Below are positions 62,178 through 64,000 of a stretch of 64,000 nt of DNA, piece after piece; the stretch's first letter is position 1; every line of letters begins with the position of its first letter. The notes beneath the pieces were generated by a model. The model was not told the origin of the DNA. It ran no database searches and was given only the letters and a program-made list of their open reading frames with translations. The translations under genes were made by a program, and so were the position numbers. Source of the DNA: Planctomycetota bacterium (GTDB lineage Bacteria; Planctomycetota; Phycisphaerae; Phycisphaerales; UBA1924); NCBI GenBank assembly GCA_030950285.1, contig JAUZRR010000008.1:1-64000 (forward strand), given 5' to 3'.

Positions 62178-63743
62178 ATGAAGCACGAATCGATGCGGAA
62201 TGCGATGCAGAACTCGACGCCGAGCGGGTGGTGCGGGGCGATGCTGGCGGTCGCTGTGCTGTGGGTGTTGGGGGCGGGGACGGGGGTGGCAAACGCGCAG
62301 CTGAATGGTGGCGGCGGGCAGTTGCCGGCACCGGTCTTCGACCCGGTCCTGGTGTTCAATGTTGGCGACATTCACGACGACTTCGACTTCGGCGCGGTCA
62401 ATCCCTACGGGCTCGCCTCGGCGGATTTCCTCGACGCCGACGGCAACCCCGGGCAGGACGGGTACCCCGAGATCGCCGTGGCGGGTACGGGTGTCAACAT
62501 GATCGACCCCGCAACAAGGTGGTGCGGGAACTCCCCCGGCGAGCACTATGTGATGGTCTTCCACAACAAGGGAGCGACGGTCAACTGGGACGGCACCAAC
62601 GGCGACGACCCCCTCGACGCTCTGGAACTGGTGGACATTCTGCCTATCCATATCGCCGCTCCCGGGATGTGGGCGATGGAGCTGGCGTTCGCCGATGTGA
62701 CGGGTGCCAACGGCCCGGACCTGGTGCTCGTCGGGGCCGACCCGGATATCTCGATCGGGCACCTGCTGGTCTACAAGAACCTTGGGAACGGCTCGTTCAA
62801 CAGCATCCCTGATGTGTGGTCGACGACAGTGCCATTCCGCGGGCTCATCACGGCCGACCTGGACCTCGACGGCCGGATCGATATCGCGGCATCCTCCGCC
62901 GATCTGCCCGGTGAATGGGACTGCTCGACGGCGGAGCAGGACGTTGTTGTGGTGTTTCAGAACTTGACGGACCAGAATGGCCTTGCTTTCGATGTCCTAG
63001 ATCCCATTGATCTCGGCACACCCTTCGACCGTGCTCCGGGCGACCTCGCGTTGGCCGACTTCACAGCTCTCGCGCCCGGGCAGCCGCTGCTCGATCTTGC
63101 GACACCCAACCCGGGGGCCGACGGGATCACGGCGATCACCAACCTTGGCATGATGAACTTCGTCCCCATTACGGTTTCCCCGCCGACAGGGTGCGAGTGG
63201 CGGTATGTCTCTGCGGTTGGCGCGAGGTTCGGCGCAGACCCGCACTGGGATATCGCGGCCGTGCATACCGCCGACGAGTCCTCGAATGATCCTTCGGATT
63301 GGCGCGTGTATGTGGACCTCTTGCAGGGCGACGGCCTCGGCTCGTTCCAATCGCCGTGCGACACGCCGCCGGGGTACCAGTTGGATATCCAGGGTGAGAA
63401 CCCCGCACTCCGCGCCCACGGGATCGACTCGGGCTTCATCGACAACGGCCCCTATCCCGATGTGGTCGTGGCGACTTGGCGGTTCCCGCTCAATCTCGCC
63501 AGCGACTCGCATGTCGCGGTGCTGCTTGGCAGGGGCAACGGCACTCTGCAAGCGGCGTCGGACGAGCAGGCGTACCTCTTCAACACAGAAGAGAGGCACA
63601 CGATCAACGTCATGCTCGTCGACCTCGACGCCGACGGGTTCGACGATATCGTCGCAGCGAATCACTGGCACGACGGCGTTCTCAAGCGGGACACCATCAG
63701 CATTTTCATCAACAGCCTTGAGGTCACGGGCAGCGGCCCGTGA
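62178..63743 (+). CDS. Secreted FG-GAP/VCBS-repeat beta-propeller protein
   Basis: 521 residues. Signal peptide about 1-40 (AMLAVAVLWVLGAGTGVANAQ). FG-GAP-type repeats with Ca-binding loops run through it: LASADFLDADGNPGQDGYPEIAVAG, MELAFADVTGANGPDLVLVG, LITADLDLDGRIDIAAS, ALADFTALAPGQPLLDLA, and MLVDLDADGFDDIVAAN. Together they predict an integrin-like seven-bladed propeller. There is no clear anchoring domain. ATG 62178 has GGGAGACAGG upstream. A second secreted-protein gene starts 26 bases after its stop, so the two may be co-transcribed. Confidence 0.87.
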   Translation: MKHESMRNAMQNSTPSGWCGAMLAVAVLWVLGAGTGVANAQLNGGGGQLPAPVFDPVLVFNVGDIHDDFDFGAVNPYGLASADFLDADGNPGQDGYPEIAVAGTGVNMIDPATRWCGNSPGEHYVMVFHNKGATVNWDGTNGDDPLDALELVDILPIHIAAPGMWAMELAFADVTGANGPDLVLVGADPDISIGHLLVYKNLGNGSFNSIPDVWSTTVPFRGLITADLDLDGRIDIAASSADLPGEWDCSTAEQDVVVVFQNLTDQNGLAFDVLDPIDLGTPFDRAPGDLALADFTALAPGQPLLDLATPNPGADGITAITNLGMMNFVPITVSPPTGCEWRYVSAVGARFGADPHWDIAAVHTADESSNDPSDWRVYVDLLQGDGLGSFQSPCDTPPGYQLDIQGENPALRAHGIDSGFIDNGPYPDVVVATWRFPLNLASDSHVAVLLGRGNGTLQAASDEQAYLFNTEERHTINVMLVDLDADGFDDIVAANHWHDGVLKRDTISIFINSLEVTGSGP

Positions 63744-63769
63744 TTGAGAACCTCTGGAAGGAGACGGCG

Positions 63770-64000
63770 GTGTCTTCTCGAACTCTGTCTTCTCGAACAT
63801 GCACCATCGTGTTGGGCGGGCTGCTGCTGACCGCAGCGGCCCGCCCGCTTTGTGCACAACCATACTTCACTGGTACCGGTACGCTCAGCGGAGGCAGGTC
63901 GGTCATTGCCCAAGACATATCACCCGACGGGCGGGTTGTGCTTGGCGATACCGGGATCTTCGACAAGAAGGTCGCGCTCTGGACGCTGGCTGATGGGCTG
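63770..64000 (+). CDS. Secreted protein, N-terminal part (cut by window edge)
   Basis: 77 codons from GTG 63770 to the window end, with AAGGAG about 7 bases before the start. A signal peptide is present (RTCTIVLGGLLLTAARPLCAQ), then PYFTGTGTLSGGRSVIAQDISPDGRVVLGDT, which looks like the first blade of a HAF-type or beta-propeller repeat protein. It follows the FG-GAP gene by 26 bases. The length and full domain content are unknown. Confidence 0.7.
   Translation, partial: MSSRTLSSRTCTIVLGGLLLTAAARPLCAQPYFTGTGTLSGGRSVIAQDISPDGRVVLGDTGIFDKKVALWTLADGL

Overview
The window is high-GC bacterial chromosome, most likely from a Planctomycetota bacterium of the Phycisphaerae type. Pointers to this are two secreted proteins ending in the 'GC-type' dockerin, a short Hc1-like histone, MoxR/DUF58/VWA gene clusters, many secreted FG-GAP, NHL and PPC-type proteins, and a 23S rRNA gene that is not preceded by a 16S gene. 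The genus cannot be told from this sequence. There is no phage, integrase, transposase, CRISPR array or tRNA gene that I can recognise.

Layout. 1-2338 (minus): 5' part of a 23S rRNA gene with its own promoter and boxA in 2460-2635. 2686-8435 (minus): a pilus-assembly-like operon, a PilM with a PilN-like extension followed by two large bitopic proteins. 8670-11302: a membrane protein and a MEMO-family protein (minus), then a small basic protein and a CusF-like lipoprotein (plus). 11713-15891 (minus): family-4-like uracil-DNA glycosylase, SufS-like aminotransferase, two small membrane-associated proteins, and a sugar-nucleotide epimerase. 16249-20297 (minus): dockerin-tagged S1 protease and dockerin-tagged lysyl-oxidase-like protein. 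20803-31627: carbohydrate region with a sugar isomerase-like TIM barrel, GH29 alpha-L-fucosidase, fucokinase, fucose-1-phosphate guanylyltransferase, an APH-family kinase, Hc1-like histone, FabZ-like hotdog protein, mannose-6-phosphate isomerase and a DegT aminotransferase.

31968-39374 (plus) is the most unusual region: a periplasmic adaptor, a GAF-domain protein fused to an adaptor arm, a PqqD-like/M50 protease/adaptor fusion, and a SecA-like ATPase that stops soon after its second motor domain. These look like one envelope machine, and this is my best candidate for an undescribed system. It is followed by accC-accB (minus, 39511-41391), a two-module ABC permease, an NHL lipoprotein, and a VWA-MoxR-DUF58-VWA cluster (44479-52421) that carries a compositionally odd orphan gene at 49733. 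52451-58573: nitroreductase (minus), then a secreted protein, ECF sigma factor, probable anti-sigma factor and a 967-residue secreted protein (plus). 58849-61659 (minus): topoisomerase I with a histone-like Lys/Ala tail. The window ends in two secreted-protein genes, the last one cut by the window edge.

A short palindromic repeat (8-bp stem, 4-base loop, conserved flanks) recurs at least nine times, always between genes and often as head-to-head pairs between convergent genes.
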